Source: Betaproteobacteria bacterium
GTDB taxonomy: Bacteria > Pseudomonadota > Gammaproteobacteria > Burkholderiales > SG8-41
NCBI GenBank assembly: GCA_020028375.1
Contig: JAHZNX010000116.1
Location: 1 to 7,822, forward strand
Reading direction: 5' to 3'
Length of the DNA: 7,822 nucleotides
The position numbers and the translations under genes are program-made. Below the pieces are notes generated by a model, which saw nothing but the letters and a program-made list of their open reading frames with translations, had not been told where the DNA came from and searched no databases. Shown here one piece after another: positions 6,185-7,822 of the stretch (positions are counted from its first letter, which is position 1; the number at the start of each line of letters is the position of its first letter).

Positions 6185-6883
6185 ATGATTCCGTGGCTGG
6201 GCCCCGGGGACCCGTTTCCCCCGGTCGAGCGCGCGCTCGAGGAACCCAACGGCCTGCTCGCGGCGGGCGGCGATCTTTCGGAGGCCCGGCTCCTCGACGC
6301 CTACGCCCGCGGCATCTTTCCCTGGTACAGCGCGGGCCAGCCGGTGCTGTGGTGGAGCCCCGACCCGCGCATGGTGCTCATCCCCGCCGAGCTGAGAATC
6401 CCGCGCTCGCTCCGGAAGCGCCTCGCCCGGCGCGACTACGAGGTGCGCGCCGACAGCGCCTTCGAGGAAGTCATCCGCGCCTGCGCCGAGCCGCGCCGCA
6501 GCCAGGACGGGACCTGGATCACCGAGGACATGGCCGAGGCCTACCTGCGGTTGCACCGCTCCGGCCGCGCGCACTCGGTGGAGACCTGGATCGGCGGCAC
6601 GCTCGCCGGCGGGCTCTACGGCGTCGAGCTCGGACGCATGTTCTACGGCGAGTCCATGTTCGCGCGCGCACCCGACGCATCCAAGATCGCGCTCGCCCAC
6701 CTCGTGCGGCAGCTCGCGCGGCGCGATTGCGGCATGATCGACTGCCAGATGAAGACCGCCTTGCTCGCCCGCTTCGGCGCGCGCGAGGTTCCGCGCCGGG
6801 AATTTATACGGAAGCTCGCGGAATTGGTAAAATACCGGCGTACGGGACGGACGTGGACCCTCGACGATGACCTATTTGACTGA
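6185..6883 (+). CDS. aat: Leucyl/phenylalanyl-tRNA--protein transferase
   Basis: Aat moves Leu or Phe from its tRNA to proteins with N-terminal Lys or Arg, creating a primary destabilising residue read by ClpS and degraded by ClpAP in the cytoplasm. The 232-residue product is the family's usual length (E. coli 234). Signatures in order are PNGLLAAGGDLS (21-32), YARGIFPWYS (40-49), WWSPDPRMVL (56-65), GTWI (109-112), HSVETW (130-135), GGLYGVELGRMFYGESMFA (142-160), DASKIAL (164-170) and DCQMK (186-190). E156, D186 and Q188 match the catalytic or substrate-positioning residues of E. coli Aat at the same numbers. The ATG at 6185 lacks a Shine-Dalgarno site. The 3' end overlaps bpt by 17 bases, so the two are probably translated together; both enzymes feed the same degradation pathway. 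Confidence 0.97.
   Translation: MIPWLGPGDPFPPVERALEEPNGLLAAGGDLSEARLLDAYARGIFPWYSAGQPVLWWSPDPRMVLIPAELRIPRSLRKRLARRDYEVRADSAFEEVIRACAEPRRSQDGTWITEDMAEAYLRLHRSGRAHSVETWIGGTLAGGLYGVELGRMFYGESMFARAPDASKIALAHLVRQLARRDCGMIDCQMKTALLARFGAREVPRREFIRKLAELVKYRRTGRTWTLDDDLFD
6803..6833 (+). promoter_or_regulatory. Possible internal promoter for bpt-pyrD inside aat
   Basis: TTTATA (6803-6808, four of six to the -35 consensus) and TAAAAT (6828-6833, five of six to the -10) are separated by 19 bases, slightly longer than ideal. Transcription would start near 6840, about 27 bases before the bpt ATG. Here the aat frame uses TTT, ATA, TTG, GTA and AAA in close succession, whereas most of the gene uses G/C-ending codons. 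This local A/T enrichment suggests a second, non-coding constraint. The call is tentative. Confidence 0.35.
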
Positions 6884-7502
6884 GTTCCCGCTGTCGGTGC
6901 TGCAGTTCTACGCAACCGCGCCCTACCCGTGCAGCTACCTGCCGGAGCGCATGGCGCGCTCGCAGGTCGCGACGCCGAGCCATCTCATCGACGGCCCGGT
7001 GTACTCGGAGCTGGTGCGGGCGGGCTTCCGCCGCAGCGGCGCCTTCACCTACCGACCGTACTGCGACCACTGCCGCGCCTGCGTTCCGGTGCGGGTCCTC
7101 GCGCAGGAGTTCCAGCCCTCGCGCACCCAGCGCCGCACGTTGAAGCGCCACGGGACGCTCAAGGCCGAGATGCTCGACCTCAAGTACAGCGCCGAGCACT
7201 ACCAGCTCTATCTCCGCTACCAGTCGCGGCGGCATTCGGGCGGCGGCATGGACCAGGACAGCCGCGAGCAGTACCGCCACTTCCTCCTGCAGAGCAACGT
7301 CGAGTCGCGGCTGATCGAGTTCCGCGAGCACGGCGCGCTGCGCATGGTCTCCATCGTCGACCGGCTGCAGGACGGCCTGTCCTCGGTCTACACCTTCTTC
7401 GACCCCGACGTCGCCGGCGCGAGCTTCGGCACCTTCAACATCCTGTGGCAGATCGAGCTCTGCCGCACGCTCGACCTCGAAGAAATCGTGACCCGCGGCT
7501 AG
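6867..7502 (+). CDS. bpt: Aspartate/glutamate leucyltransferase (Bpt), C-terminally shortened
   Basis: Bpt transfers Leu from Leu-tRNA to proteins with N-terminal Asp or Glu, the second leucylation branch of the bacterial N-degron pathway. The 211-residue product has the N-terminal block PYPCSYLPER (20-28, with C22) and the cysteine cluster YCDHCRACVPVRV (65-77, C66/C69/C72). These belong to the ATE N-terminal domain. The C-terminal acyltransferase fold shows YLRYQSRRHSGGGM (115-128), VSIVDRL (161-167), SSVYTFFDPD (172-181) and FGTFNILWQIELCRTLDL (187-204). Relatives, usually about 235-250 residues, then continue with a conserved LYLGYW-like strand and a K-M-x-Y-K-x-x-F-x-P motif. Here the frame ends EEIVTRG and stop, and no other frame restores the lost segment before pyrD starts 4 bases later. 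The protein may be shortened or inactive. The start overlaps aat. Family identity is firm; activity is uncertain. Confidence 0.9.
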   Translation: MTYLTEFPLSVLQFYATAPYPCSYLPERMARSQVATPSHLIDGPVYSELVRAGFRRSGAFTYRPYCDHCRACVPVRVLAQEFQPSRTQRRTLKRHGTLKAEMLDLKYSAEHYQLYLRYQSRRHSGGGMDQDSREQYRHFLLQSNVESRLIEFREHGALRMVSIVDRLQDGLSSVYTFFDPDVAGASFGTFNILWQIELCRTLDLEEIVTRG

Positions 7503-7506
7503 CGCG

Positions 7507-7822
7507 ATGACGTACGCCCTCGCGCGTCCACTGCTGTTCGCGCTTGATCCCGAGACCGCACATCACGTCACCCTGCGATCGTTCAGGTTCCTTGCGCGCA
7601 TCGGACTCGCGCCCACGGCGGGACCCGCGCCCGCCGCCTGCGCCCGCGAATTGATGGGCATCCGGTTTCCGAATCCGGTGGGGCTCGCGGCGGGACTGGA
7701 CAAGAACGGAGAATACATCGATGCCCTGGCGCGGCTGGGCTTCGGCTTCATCGAGATCGGCACCGTCACACCGCGCCCGCAGCCGGGCAACCCGCGCCCG
7801 CGGATGTTCCGCATCCGCGCCG
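7507..7822 (+). CDS. pyrD: Dihydroorotate dehydrogenase (quinone), class 2, 3' truncated by window edge
   Basis: PyrD oxidises dihydroorotate to orotate in pyrimidine synthesis. It uses FMN, passes electrons to membrane quinone, and sits on the inner face of the cytoplasmic membrane. The first 105 codons are visible, about a third of the usual length. The start MTYALARPLLFALDPETAHH is the amphipathic N-terminal extension that defines class 2 enzymes. The FMN-domain opening follows with NPVGLAAGLDKNGEYIDAL (56-74) and GFGFIEIGTVTPRPQPGN (78-95), nearly the same as in E. coli. The ATG lies 4 bases after the bpt stop with no clear ribosome site, which fits translational coupling. The frame stays open to the last base of the window. 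Confidence 0.96.
   Translation, partial: MTYALARPLLFALDPETAHHVTLRSFRFLARIGLAPTAGPAPAACARELMGIRFPNPVGLAAGLDKNGEYIDALARLGFGFIEIGTVTPRPQPGNPRPRMFRIRA

Overview
The window is a GC-rich stretch (strong preference for G or C at third codon positions) from a bacterium, most likely a betaproteobacterium. The evidence is the gene order aat-bpt-pyrD, a ParC and a Cox15-like CtaA of proteobacterial type, and a short intergenic palindrome of the CCCGCGAAGGCGGG kind that is common in betaproteobacterial genomes. All eight genes lie on the + strand. No phage, transposase, CRISPR or RNA gene is visible, so this is essentially chromosomal backbone with one less familiar central segment.

Layout: (1) 2-1279, the C-terminal part of parC (topoisomerase IV subunit A), cut by the window edge. 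(2) 1280-1399, an intergenic space with two inverted copies of a short palindrome. (3) 1400-2512, ctaA (heme A synthase). (4) 2513-2619, a leader region with a perfect TATAAT box and a possible hairpin. (5) 2620-5531, three closely spaced genes: a PhyH-family Fe(II)/2-oxoglutarate dioxygenase, an NAD(P)-dependent oxidoreductase with a C-terminal SAF-like domain, and a Tat-exported Rieske-type [2Fe-2S] protein. (6) 5584-6099, sodC, a Cu,Zn superoxide dismutase lipoprotein, closed by a textbook Rho-independent terminator at 6125-6158. (7) 6185-7822, aat, bpt and the start of pyrD, tightly packed.

How the genes fit together: aat and bpt encode the two bacterial leucyl-transferases of the N-degron pathway. 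Aat acts on N-terminal Lys/Arg and Bpt on N-terminal Asp/Glu, both marking proteins for ClpS/ClpAP. pyrD (pyrimidine synthesis) is a conserved neighbour rather than a functional partner. ctaA supplies heme A for terminal oxidases. The dioxygenase and oxidoreductase are spaced for translational coupling and may form a small oxidative pathway on an unknown substrate. The Rieske protein and SodC are both exported redox proteins.

Points most worth a second look: the Bpt reading frame ends before the family's conserved C-terminal segment; the Rieske protein has an unusually long gap between its two metal-binding motifs; the dioxygenase/oxidoreductase pair has no assigned substrate; and a probable internal promoter in aat coincides with a run of A/T-rich, locally unusual codons.
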